In this document: positions 1 through 10,847 of the stretch, piece after piece
How positions within the stretch are numbered: the stretch's first letter is position 1
How the letters are laid out: each line of letters opens with the position of its first letter
Source: Phymorhynchus buccinoides
Lineage: Eukaryota > Mollusca > Gastropoda > Neogastropoda > Raphitomidae
Assembly: GCA_017654935.2 (NCBI GenBank)
Contig: CM065695.1
Location: 37,449,283-37,513,282, forward strand
DNA length: 64,000 bases
Direction: 5' to 3'
Translations under genes and position numbers: made by a program
The notes under the pieces: model-generated
Database searches by the model: none
What the model saw: the letters and a program-made list of their open reading frames with translations, nothing else
What the model was told of the DNA's origin: nothing

Positions 1-332
1 GTATTTATGTATAAGGCTGAATTTATTATGTGTCTGTTTATATTGATAATGTGCCTGCTTATGATGATAATGTGTGTTCGTTTTCTTTGCTTTGCATGCC
101 TTGCTTGTTTATTGAATTCTTTGCTTTTGATTTTCTTTTCCTTTCTCTTTTTTTCTTTCTTGAGGACTGGATGAATAAAAAGTATTTATACTTACTCTAT
201 TATCCTCAGAAAATGAAAGTTATTCATTCATTCTCTCTCAAAATAAATTTCGTTTCCATTCCAATCCAATCTTTAATATGAAAGCCTAAAGGTGATTGAG
301 AAACATTTTCACTTGTGGTTTGGAATTTTGTC

Positions 333-344
333 AAGATGGCCGCG
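333..344 (+). promoter_or_regulatory. TISU/YY1-like element over the SLC7A6OS start codon
   Basis: The sequence CAAGATGGCCGC matches the TISU consensus SAASATGGCGGC at 11 of 12 positions, with its ATG being the start codon. TISU elements combine YY1-driven transcription with efficient initiation on very short 5' UTRs and are typical of housekeeping genes. The motif is seen; the function is inferred from the family of elements. Confidence 0.5.
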
Positions 345-3300
345 ATCATCAGAGTCAAGAGAAGACTGGACGAAGATCCCGCTGAAAACCTGATCGTCCA
401 ATACAAAAAGAGCAGAACAGACGAGAATACATCGAATGAATCTGCTGAATTATGTTTAAGCTTGGTCACAACTGTGAAATCGAAGGTATGCTTTGAAATG
501 TTGTGTTAATATGTACGCGCGCACGTGTGACTAGTGACACTGACAGTAAATTTATTATTTAGTCAGTGAGTAAAGACAAGTTAGTAAGTAAGTGAGTCAC
601 TTAGTTTGTCACTTAGTAGTCTTAGTTTAGTGAAACTGAAAGTAGTGAGTGAGTAGGTCATCCACCTGCTCCACATTCACATAATTCACTTCATCACTTA
701 TCCCCCCAATGAGTTTTCTAAACCCTGTCCCTATCTTCCTGCTTTCTTTTCTCAGCTGTCTCCACTCTCCAGTTCGCTTTCAGGCAGATTAGCGCCCCAG
801 ATTAGCCACAATAATGTTAAGCTTTCTTTTTCCTTTTTCAGCCATCTCAGTCATATATTCATCCACTTTGATTTCAACTGTCTCAATCAATGATCTTGTT
901 CTCAATTGTTTAAACACTGCATGCTGAAACTAGTGAAAGTTTCTCTTCAGCCCTTGATCTCTCTCAACACACTATCCAGCTTGCTTTCCATGCATGTGGA
1001 AACCTCAGCAGGGATCAATCTTGTCACAGGACAGGGATCCCCATTCTGTGCGTCTGTGCGTCAAATGTGCGTGACAGACGCATTAAAACTTCGTACTGGG
1101 CGTGAAACGACGCACTATAATTACTACTCGAGGGTAATGAGACGCACACCCAGCGCGAAAAGCCGGTCTACTGCAGACCCATGAGACCAATTAGGCATGC
1201 CAGCCCAAAGTTTACGAGTCTGGTACCATTGCTGTCTGTTTAGGTTAGAAGATAAAGACCCTTCCTCTTCCACCCCTCTACTCGATAAGTCCAATGGAGC
1301 CTTCAACTTCCTTCCTTTCTTCCTTCCTTAGGGTGACTGCCTTGACTATTTTGTCACTTTACAAATTAGGGATCTGAGGAATTATATGCCTGTGCAGTAT
1401 GGCCCAAACACCAATTTGACACCTCCAAGGTCTAGCCTTGACCTTGACCTTGATTGTACCCAATATTCAGAATCACCAGTTTGAACATTTCAAGACGAAA
1501 TGTTGGTGTTCAGGGTCAAACTTCATTGTCAGCACGGTTTATTTTTTCTACTGGACTATCCCTGTACAGTGATACACCATCACACAAAATTTGAAGTCAT
1601 TCTGTCCATAACTGGCATAAGATAGAGCTCGGAGTCGGACATGAAATAAATTGCCTAAAGAAATTTTTTTAGGTTTTGAAGGTAAAACCGAAAGGTTAAT
1701 GTTAGCATAGTCACAATTGTTTTATGGAAACATCTTTGTACCATAATACACCACCACACAAAATTTGAAGCGATTCTGTGCACTGGTTCATGAGTTACAG
1801 GGCAAACAGACACTCGGACAGACAGACAATGAATTAATTTCATAGGCATAGTCATAGAGTATAGATTGTCTGCATGCATTTGCACAAAAATGAATTGATG
1901 TTGATGTTCAATAAGTGCATACATCTGCTTTAGTTTGATGTAGTTTACAATGTGATAACTTTTGTACTTTATAACCAGGCATCAGAATGGCCCGCGGATT
2001 TCCGCGGTTTTGGTAGCCACTGGCCGCGGTTTTGGCACTGCCGGCCGCGGTTTGTACTTCATGAGGCAGCGCGATCTTATTCTCAAATGGTATTCTTAAA
2101 CGGTTTGTTTTCATACTGCGCCTTCGGAAATGAAAAATCGTGGCCATATTTGTTTTTTCTTCCGAGTTTAGAGCTCTCTAGACTTTTACTTTCACTGTTT
2201 CAGAGTTTGTTTTGATGACACATTGACAGTGATTGTGATTTGGGTTTTGACCCTCTCTTGAACACAGACACCAAATTCGACCGAATTTTGTCAACTCATG
2301 CAGCCCGTAAGCGCCGATTGCGCCCGCTGAACGCCAGGTCTAGTACGTTCACTTTCACTTTCTCCCTACCCACAATGCAATATACTAAGTTAGTTCTTCC
2401 TGTTCCTGACTCTCGCTGGTCCGTTTTTGGTTCTTACAGCAAGGGAAAGCACCCACTAGTCTTTTTGAACGGATTTTTTGAAGTGACCCCAAATTATTTT
2501 TTTCTTTCCACGTGACGTGTGCAGTATTGACTCGGAGCGCCATTACAGATTTTTTCTTCTATTTCATGGTTTGTTGTGTGACATTGTGTTAGCTTTCGAA
2601 TGAAAATATCATCATTGCTATTCAATATGCATCTTTCAGAAATGAAATGTGAGTTAGACTTTATTCTGGGTGATTGTTTTAATGAAAATATTTGGTGTGA
2701 CGTTCAAAGTTAATTCCCATCTCTCGGTAACTGGGATCGATTCCGGTTCGAATGGTTGGGAGTCATTGGGTTAAATGAGTCGATTTAGAGGATATGATCG
2801 CGGGAGACTACGATGATGTGAGAACTTTGAACTTATTTGGTGTGACGTTCGAAGTTAATTCCAATCTCTCGGGAACTGGGATCGATTCCGGTTCGAATGG
2901 TTGGGAGTCATTGGGTTAAATGAGTCGATTTAGAGATATGATCGCGGGAGACTACGATGATGTGAGAACTTTGAACTTTTCCGCGAGAAATCGGGTAGCG
3001 AATGATCGCAATGATGCCGACTACGGACTAGAGTTTTGTGGGGTCCGACTCGATGTCAACTCCGAGTCATGGCGAGTGTTGTTCGTCCGCAGATTGGACT
3101 CTGGAGTATTCTGATGCCTGATAACTAAGTAAATCATAACCAACACATAACCACCAATTTACCCTTAATTTTGACTGGATTTCAGGATGCAGCCCTGTCC
3201 CGTCCTCTGCAGAAGACCTTGCGACGCCAGCAGCTACAACAGTCCTACAAGACCCACGAGTCAAAGCGTGTTCACCAGGCTCGTGCCGAAAGCAGCGCCA

Positions 3301-6065
3301 AGTCCAAAGCCAACAGGTACAGAATCGTCAACAGCAATCGAGCTTTGGAGTCCAGCTCAGCAGACTTAGCGAACACTGAGGCTGAGTCTTCTGCAGTGGA
3401 ACCAGCTGGAAAGGGAAGCGAGTTGGTGGCTCAGGGTGCCAGTGCATTGGACTGTGCTTCAAGTAGCAGCCTTTCTGATACAGATCTAAGGACTAACAGT
3501 GGCAGCAACTCTGAAAGTGTATCCGCTAGCAGTGATTCTGATGATCCAGTCATCCATGATGTTGAAATTGACAGTGCAGTCGCCGGCTGTAATGGAGAAG
3601 GCGTTCCTGAAGCGGCGGCGTCCCCCGGGTGTGGAATCACCCTGAACGGCCAGGTTATGGTCAGACAGTCAGCATCACCAGCAGCGGAAAGTAACTATGT
3701 CTACGATCTGTACTACCTCAATGCTGGGAGCCAGCCCTACAATTTCAGAGACATAGAAAACATCCTGTCGATAGAAGCCTTTCATGACACGCTTGTCGCC
3801 GAGGCCGACCGCATGGAAGAGTGTGATGATGTGTATGAAGATGAGGACGACAGCAATGACGAGGACAACTGGAGAAACGACTATCCAGATCAAGATCCTG
3901 ACGAGACTTCCTCGGATTTGGAGTTTGATAATGGTAAGCATGCGTGAATTGATTTTTCAAAAATGTTTAAACATTTTGGCTTATAGCTATAAACTATAAT
4001 AATAAAGTTATATCATGTTTGATTATTAGCTCTCAGTTTCAATGTTTTCTCATCAAACCGTTGAACTAGACATCATTGCCTCAGGGCTTCCATTTTCATT
4101 CATCCAGCACATGTATTCTTTCTTCTTCTGTGTTCCCAGGCCATATGGCCATAATGGATAAGTACATATGTGTCCGGTTTTCAGCTTTCACTGGTCTTGC
4201 TACGTACAGCCTACACATTCCGATTTTGGAGGACCTCGAAGGAGAAAAATTAAATTATTTGAATTTTTTTTTTTTTTTAAAGGCTGGAGAATACGCCAAT
4301 AACTGAATAAGTCAGAAAAGTAGATGATAGAATGAAAGGGAAAAGGCAGAGTCAAAGAGAGTGGCAGATTAGAGGAAGTTACAAGCACAGAACTTTCAGA
4401 AGGTGGAACTATTTTCTATTGCTGATTTCAGCTTTTTGTATTTGAAAACAGAGTGACACTTGTTTGTTTCTATTGTGAAGATTGGTTAGTTGTGACAATT
4501 AGTTTACAGCATTTAGATAGAAGATTAGTTAGAAGAATAGGGTCATTCTCAGATTTCATCTTTACCTGTCCGAGTTTTAATTTTGTAAGAAAGTGATTTG
4601 CTGATGAAATGATTGGCAGATTTGTGACATACACCCACCCACCCCTCTGTTAGGATTGTATTAAAAATTTGGATAACAATCAATTGAATTGTTTTGAACA
4701 TGTTCAATATGCTTTATTTTAAAATGTAATGACTAATTTTCATAACAAAATAAGTTTGTTTATGAGAATTTGATACAATAAAATTGCATTATAAATGCAA
4801 CCGGTCGTTTCTGGCTTCAACACATCAAACAAAGTCTTGTGTGTATAATCACACACCCAAAACAACCAAGTTGATGGTGTATAAATATTGAGAGATAGTA
4901 CTGGAAGCATAGTAAATGTAAATAAAAAGTGAAAATTCCCGTTTTAATATTAAACACAAGCATGATACTCTGTTTGGTTTCCGAAATTTTACGTTGCATT
5001 TATAATTGAACAAATAAACTTTTTCTGAGAATTTCATAAGCAAATGGGATTATTTTTACTCGCGCATAACAACTACATTGGGGGGGGGGGGGATTTTGTT
5101 CACACTATCACAGGTATTGGCACTCACCATCTTGTTTGTTAAATGAAGACGATTACATTCGTTTAACTTATTTTAATTGTTTGTTTAAGGTATGTTTTTT
5201 GGTGTGAAAATTCTCCTTGGCTTAACCCCTTCACTGCTAGAGGAAAACTGAGAAATTACTGAATTTTTATATTATAAAATTTAAAAGAGACCTGTCAGAC
5301 TTAATCTGAGAAAATGGTTTAGAGATCTATATATCTTTCCTGTCTTGTTTAACCCTTTCGCCGCCAGCCATTTTTCAGCAACAAAAATTCCATTAAACTT
5401 AACTGGAAAGAAAAGGGAAAAAATGCAATATTGGGATTTCCTCTGTGGCATGTATAAAGTAAGGCCTATCCATACCTCCCAAAATTATGAAAATGGGCTC
5501 TTTGGATAACAGACCCTGGTTTGAGGCCTTTTTGTAACATGGGTGCTAAATCATTGTGGTGCTAAAATGCGACATTGGCGGCGAAAGGGTTAAACCAAAA
5601 ACCATCATTCCAGGACTTTGACATCAAAAGTTATGACATAATCAATGACATCTATGATGAACGCTGTTCATCAACAGAACTGTGAAGAGGTATTGCAATA
5701 CAGCAATATTTTTTCTACTTAAAACATTTACACTAAGCTTATGCTTGCTTTTGCATTCCTTTCTTGTTTAAACAGATTTCCTGGAAGGGGAAGAATCTCG
5801 TTCCTTCAAGAGTGCTCTGAATGACGACTTGCTGGCAGAGGAGATGGGGACAAGGTTACGCCTCTTCGGCAGTGACGCGTCGTCGGGCAGTGACGCTGAT
5901 GAGGACGATGAAGACGCCTATGGAGACGATGACGATGTGCAAAGATGTCAGCTCAGGGGTTCATCACTCAGCACCTATATGCGTCATGTTAAGCGGGAAT
6001 TGGATAAGCCAGTCAGCGATGAAGATGATGATGACGATGATGATGATAATTTAAAGTCTCCGTAA
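336..6065 (+). CDS. SLC7A6OS: Iwr1/SLC7A6OS homologue, RNA polymerase II nuclear import factor (3 exons, 395 aa)
   Basis: Coding exons are 336-485 (phase 0), 3186-3933 and 5776-6065 (stop TAA 6063-6065); all junctions are GT-AG and the frame is continuous. In the family, Iwr1 binds assembled RNA polymerase II and carries its nuclear import signal. Seen here: a basic N-terminus (IIRVKRRLDEDPAENLIVQ) like the family's RVKRK...PAEALVL start; the Iwr1 core YVYDLYYLNAG in exon 2 followed by ENILSIEAF; then the acidic DDVYEDEDD...NWRNDYPDQDPDE block, which matches the human [20 protein letters not shown] region in kind. The middle (residues about 85-190) is Ser-rich and low complexity. Exon 3 is highly acidic and ends in a run of Asp codons (6020-6050). 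At 395 aa it is longer than the human protein (about 309 aa), mostly through the Ser-rich linker and acidic tail. The start at 336 is chosen because homology begins there and the ATG sits in a TISU-like context. An in-frame ATG at 315 would add seven residues. Confidence 0.93.
1976..3120. mobile_element. TIR element (CAGGCATCAGAAT ends), 1145 bp, with 5-bp target duplication ATAAC
   Basis: The left end CAGGCATCAGAAT at 1976 and the right end ATTCTGATGCCTG ending at 3120 are exact inverted repeats. Both are flanked by ATAAC (1971-1975 and 3121-3125), a clean target-site duplication. A shorter relative with the same ends lies at 48364-48619 and a right-end fragment near 32165-32275. The interior has four CCGCGG sites within 1992-2052 and an internal tandem duplication (2693-2978). 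The 64-codon open frame near 2920 resembles nothing recognised. It is probably a non-autonomous DNA transposon; the superfamily is not identified. It ends 65 bp before exon 2 of SLC7A6OS. Confidence 0.75.
2693..2978. repeat. Tandem duplication, unit about 145 bp, 2 copies
   Basis: The block starting GGTGTGACGTTC is present twice in direct orientation (about 2693 and 2838) with a few substitutions and small indels. It lies inside the 1976-3120 element. Confidence 0.8.
4115..4412 (+). mobile_element. SINE-like repeat, head B plus shared body (family R)
   Basis: The head contains GTTCCCAGGCCATATGGCC and a CTGTGTTC...CGTACAGCC region; after a T-rich tract comes a body with AAAAGGCAGAGTCAAAGAG and CAGATTAGAGGAAGTTACA. 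The same head plus body is at 26698-27010 (+) and 18158-18478 (-); head B alone is at 9365-9475 (-). The body joined to a different head (A) is at 38712-38975, 39108-39416 and 44650-44845. It is an interspersed repeat with SINE-like size. It sits in SLC7A6OS intron 2. Confidence 0.7.
5226..5690. mobile_element. MITE with CCCCTTSACTGC end (family P2), split by a P1 insertion
   Basis: TTAA-CCCCTTCACTGCTAGAG at 5222 begins a diverged copy of the P2 family (intact copies at 10030-10249 and 52854-53073). It is interrupted at a TTAA by the P1 element 5353-5589 and resumes after 5593 with the TGACATCAAAAG...TGACATCTATGATGA part. The right boundary is unclear. Confidence 0.6.
5353..5589. mobile_element. 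piggyBac-type MITE, family P1 (CCCTTTCGCCGCCA ends), 237 bp
   Basis: CCCTTTCGCCGCCAGCC on the left pairs with TTGGCGGCGAAAGGG on the right, both flanked by TTAA (5349-5352 and 5590-5593). TTAA duplication with CCC-starting ends is the piggyBac signature. The element has no coding capacity. Family P1 has at least nine copies in the window. Confidence 0.8.
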
Positions 6066-6617
6066 CAGCATAAGCATGACAAGGAAGAGCTAAAAACAAA
6101 AGGAAATGAAAGAAATAGCTTTTGTACAAAAACAAAACACAAGAACATTTTTGGAAACTTTGAGAAACATTTTGACATCTCTCCTTTTCTCCCCACCTGG
6201 CTTAAGTTGCTGTGCTATGATTGTGTGGCCTTTGCTTATCTTCTTAACACCCTGTTCCCAATAGCTTTGTTCTTTGAATGTCTTTTCAACACATCATTGT
6301 TGAATTGTTTGTATCAGTTCTGAGTTGTTCGTGATTGTCATTGGTATTATCTTGATGTGTTTTTTTCTTCTTCCTCTCATGTAGTGTGTTAAAATAGATT
6401 GAGATAAAAAAGAAATCCCCCTTACTCATCATGGTTGAGCTATAATAGTTATCAAAGTACTTAGTGTTTTGTTTATGTTAGTACTTTAGGATAGATCTGG
6501 ACTTGTGAGTTTCGGTAATGTTTAGGAGAAAGAGACAATGAGGAGGAGGGCATGGATGTGGTGTGATTATAATACTTAATAAATGTTTGAGTTTGTAGAT
6601 TTGGTTATTTGACCAAA
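6066..6617 (+). other. SLC7A6OS 3' UTR and candidate polyadenylation signal
   Basis: AT-rich sequence follows the stop codon; AATAAA at 6578-6583 is the first consensus polyadenylation signal. A second is at 7598-7603, beyond a MITE. No coding signal is seen. Confidence 0.45.
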
Positions 6618-7069
<452 letters not shown>

Positions 7070-7633
7070 GGTGCTGCAATACAGCAACATGTGTGTTATA
7101 CTGATACTGTTGTTGAATATGTCATGTATTTCCCCTTCGCCTAAGATGTGTGGCTTTTGTGTTTCATTCTGCCATATGACTGCCGTCAATGGGCTATGAT
7201 TTGAAAGGGTGATAATGTACATACAACTCCATCTACAGCTGAGTGGTGTTAGTGGAATAAGAGTAGTATGGTCAAAAGCACAACATGATGACTGCAACTA
7301 GTGTTACTGTTAATCTCTCAGTTGAAGTTGTTGCATTTTCTTTTCTTGGATGAGTTATAAATATAACAACAGTGTATGTGTGCGTGTGAACCATCTCGGG
7401 GGCATCAGGAAGCATCCTAGTAGTAGTATCCTACCAAACTTCATGACGCTCACGGCTCAGTTTAGTAGAAATTGAAGATGTGCCAACTGGAACACATTTC
7501 TGCTTGCACTTACACTCATACACTGAGAGAAAAGGCCATAAGCCTAGCTTGTTGTTGCTTCAGTTTTGTTGCTATGTATGTTTGTTATGTAAAGACAATA
7601 AAAACGTTTAAACCAGAGAAAAAGTCACATTAA

Positions 7634-8086
7634 CCCTTTCATCGCCAATGTCGCATTTATGCACCACAATTGTTTAACACCCGTTTCACTGAAAGGCATC
7701 AAATCAGGGCCTGTTATTCAAAGACCCTATTTTCTTAATTTTGGGAGGTAAGGATATACATCATGTATTACATGTCAGGGGAATTCCCAAAGTTCCAGAT
7801 CAATTTTTTTCTCTCTACCCAATGGTCAACCTATGGCGATATTTTTCACGCCAGAGGGCAGTCAATGCACTAGGGGCTTATCACGCGATTTTCTTACTTG
7901 GGCGTAGTGAGAGAGAGAGTGATGGTAGGACCACTCACTGTCTCTCTCTCTTTCTTTATCCCCAACTAATAATATAGAGAGGATTAGCCCCACACGAGCG
8001 TCATGCCCTCTGGCGTGAGAAAAATCGCACTAAGTCTCTCATTGAATGGTATTTTGGTGGCTGAAAAATGGCTGGCGGCAAAAGGG
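7634..8086. mobile_element. P1 MITE carrying a nested inverted-repeat element
   Basis: TTAA-CCCTTTCATCGCCAATG at 7630 and GGCTGGCGGCAAAAGGG-TTAA ending at 8090 delimit a P1 copy in reverse orientation. It is split after CTCTCTACCCA by about 200 bp whose ends are inverted repeats: GCGATATTTTTCACGCCAGA (from 7836) against TGGCGTGAGAAAAATCGC (to 8028). The insert is therefore a second, different MITE. Confidence 0.7.
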
Positions 8087-8109
8087 TTAAAAGGATGAAT
8101 CTTTATTCT

Positions 8110-8254
8110 AAGATGCATGATAATTTTATGTAGATGGCGCTTTCACGTGAGGCCCTCTGTTCACTTGAGAGAAAGAGAGAAGGAGAAGGAGGGAGAGAGA
8201 GAGAGAGAAGGAGGAGGGTGAGAGACAGAGAAAAAGAGAGAGAGAGAGAGAGAA

Positions 8255-8292
<38 letters not shown>

Positions 8293-8470
8293 AGAGAGAG
8301 GGAGAGAGAGAGAGACAGACACTGAGAGAGACAGGGAGAGAGAGAAGGAGGAGGGTGAGAGACAGAGAAAAAGAGAGAGAGAGAGAGAGAAGGAGGGAGA
8401 GAGAGACAGACACTGAGAGAGAGACAGAGAGAGAGAAGTCCGGGAGGGAGAGAGAAAAGGGTTAAAAGGA
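8110..8470. repeat. GA-rich low-complexity block attached to a partial copy of the 6618 element
   Basis: 8119-8170 repeats the GATAATTTTATGTAGATGG segment found at 6661, followed by about 290 bp of interrupted GA repeats with two internal near-duplicates (GGAGGAGGGTGAGAGACAG at 8209 and 8347). Confidence 0.7.
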
Positions 8471-8947
8471 TAAATCTTTATTCTAAAATGCATTATTCGC
8501 TGAGTGAATACATTCGCCCATGGCGCTAGAATAGTTAAGTAGAAAGAGGGGAGGAGGAAGAGGTTGGTGATGGTGGGAAAGTTCACGTGTCTTAATCATC
8601 CTTATTTTATACTCTGATGAAGAGGAAAAAGAAATCTAACATTTTAAAACAAATGTAAATATTTATAACCCAGAATAGTCTCGTGCGAGCCATGGCACTA
8701 ATATCATAACTTGACCTTTATTCAAGATAAACAGTATTGAATTACCACCCAAAAAAAAAAAATACAAACTATAAATTAAAACATCTATATTTTGAGAAAA
8801 TCTTTTTTCACTTTCCCCTTCCCCCTTTTCCCCCCAAAATCTAAAAGTTAACATTACGGTCGAGAGGACGTAAAACATAAACTCGTCGAGGAAAAAGACC
8901 TACTTGTTTGCAAGAAGGAATAAGCTTGGCTTGGGAAGGAGAGAGGA

Positions 8948-9290
8948 AGGTGGCAGAGTGGTTAAGATGTTCGCCTGCCCATTCAATGCGGGAGTCTCCC
9001 GGGTTTTGAATCCCAGCCATGCCCTTTCTTTCCAGTTGGACAGGAAAATTAAACTGAACGTTGAGTCATTCGGATGGGGACTCCCGGGACATAAAGCAAG
9101 TCTGACCTGTGCGCTTACGCATGTACAAAAATCAAAACATTGCAGTTTAAAGTCGATAAGGGCAGGAAGTAATCCTGCTGCCTGGTATGAACCAAATTGA
9201 CAGCTAGGTTTCCCAGCCCCCCATTCCCCCACTAGCGGCGATGCACCCTCCAGGTGGGAGAAATTTCACACTCATCTCTGTGACTAGAAA
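8948..9290 (+). mobile_element. tRNA-derived SINE, family S with head 1
   Basis: GGTGGCAGAGTGGTTAAGA is a Pol III A-box region and GGGTTTTGAATCCCAG is a decayed B box. The body and tail run to TTTCACACTCATCTCTGTGACTAGA. Better-preserved copies with a perfect B box (GGTTCGAATCC) are at 19984-20418 and 21454-21858. It is a tRNA-like head fused to an unrelated tail, not a functional tRNA gene. Confidence 0.8.
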
Positions 9291-9364
9291 AAAATTATTA
9301 ATCATAGAAAATAGTAAATACCACTTAAGGTTTTCTGGTGTAAATGTAATGCTGTCTTGAAATA

Positions 9365-9475
9365 GCAAGGTTCCTCCAAAATCAGAATGTGTCGGCTGTA
9401 CGCAGCGGGGAGACCAGTGAAAACTGGACGTACTTTACCCATATGGCCTGGGAACGCGGAGGAAGACGAAGAAAT
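9365..9475 (-). mobile_element. Family R head B fragment
   Basis: Reverse complement of the head seen at 4115 and 26698 (CCATATGGCCTGGGAACGC, ending in GAAGACGAAGAA). No body is attached. Confidence 0.6.
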
Positions 9476-9955
9476 AGCAAGGTAATAAAGAATGTTCTTT
9501 TTCGAAGCCACAACAAACTGTTGAAACATTCTCCGTCCACTCCTAGATTTTCCGGTAAGAAAGACTTAAAACCAAGGTCTTTTTGATAGCGTGCCAATTT
9601 GATATCATTCAAATCTGTTCATAAATTTTGAGAGATGCATGTTTTCATTTTTCTATCAGGTGCTATTGTCTTTGTACGATATTATCTTCTGTGGACTTGC
9701 AACCATTTTCATTTCTTTACATATCATATTATCTTTAAAATCTGTTTTTGAAACAGACTTGATAATGTCAACTGTTTTGCTTGCATGATGCGTTTTTCTT
9801 TTGCACTTTTCTTATTAAAAATGTAGAAAAAAGAAAAGAAAGTTATATGGATGTTGTTGCTGTTTTTATATGCTGGTGTGTGAATCTGAAGTTTGTCTTA
9901 AGATAGTTTTTGTACTCCCATTTTTTTTAAAGAGTACATTGAAACTAGTATAATG

Positions 9956-9959
<4 letters not shown>

Positions 9960-9991
<32 letters not shown>
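9960..9991. repeat. (TC)n microsatellite
   Basis: About 15 uninterrupted TC units. It lies just before the P2 MITE. Confidence 0.9.
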
Positions 9992-9995
<4 letters not shown>

Positions 9996-10029
9996 GAATG
10001 TGCTTTATCTTCCAAGTTCTTCAGTTTAA

Positions 10030-10249
10030 CCCCTTGACTGCCAGAGAAAATTAAAGAAAAAATAACTGGGCAAATCATGCCATAGAAAAAACAACTGATA
10101 GAGACAATCTGGAAAAATGGTCTGGATATATAGATCTCTTGACTGTGCAAGAGCAAAAGCCAGTGTATCAGGGTTATTCCTCTTCATCTGATGACATCAT
10201 CAGTGATGTCATCAGGTCAGTACCTAATATGTTGGTGGCAGTCAAGGGG
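10030..10249. mobile_element. piggyBac-type MITE, family P2, 220 bp, intact
   Basis: CCCCTTGACTGCCAGAG and GGTGGCAGTCAAGGGG are perfect terminal inverted repeats flanked by TTAA on both sides (10026-10029 and 10250-10253). The interior contains the palindromic GATGACATCATCAGTGATGTC. Other copies are at 52854-53073, 17803-18037 (decayed) and 5226-5690 (split). Confidence 0.85.
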
Positions 10250-10253
10250 TTAA

Positions 10254-10806
10254 ACCTCTGAATCAATCAATTAAAAAAAAAAGGACAGAACAGTCAACCT
10301 ATTACCAAAGACTGTATAGGGGAAGATAAGCATCCGGTCTCTTTTCCCTATATGAGTAGTGAGGACAGAAACACTGGTTATGTCCCTTTTAAACAGGACA
10401 CATTTTACACGTCGATAGGCCAGTTGAATTCTCCGTTCAAGTTCCAGTCTGAGTTTTTGGATAGCCTCCACTGTGAATGTGTACTGTCGCCACTAACGAT
10501 AACTCTATCAGCCCGGTTCGTCGAGCTCTTAAGTAGTCCATTGTATCCTTTTAGAGTATCTTTGCTATTACCAAGAAATACTTTTTTAAATTATTTTTGT
10601 TCTGTTTTCTACTCAAAATGTACCCATAAACATGAAAATTAACTTCTTTTGCATAAATGATCTTTATATATGTTTATCAGAATGTATGCTTAAAGCATCT
10701 ATGGTAAAGAATGGACCTGTCACCACGCTTAGAAGCCATGCATAGATGCATACTGATACATTCACACAACAATCTGCACTAAGATGCACACATACACAAA
10801 TGAGGG

Positions 10807-10847
<41 letters not shown>

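Larger units (their letters stand above)
486..3185 (+). other. SLC7A6OS intron 1
   Basis: No exon is recognised inside. 520-665 is a diffuse run of GTCACT/AGTGAG-type short repeats, shared with the duplicated copy near 15240-15390. 1560-1620 and 1738-1800 are two diverged copies of a segment containing CACACAAAATTTGAAG, the style of a dispersed repeat tail. 1976-3120 is an inverted-repeat element listed separately. Confidence 0.6.

Noticed and set aside
2920..3114. 64-codon open frame starting MSRFRD as a gene
   Set aside because: Lies at the right end of a TIR element, partly repeated in tandem, with no recognisable domain or splice partners.
10352..10642. 96-codon open frame as a small gene
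   Set aside because: No similarity, no codon bias visible, no splice or promoter context.
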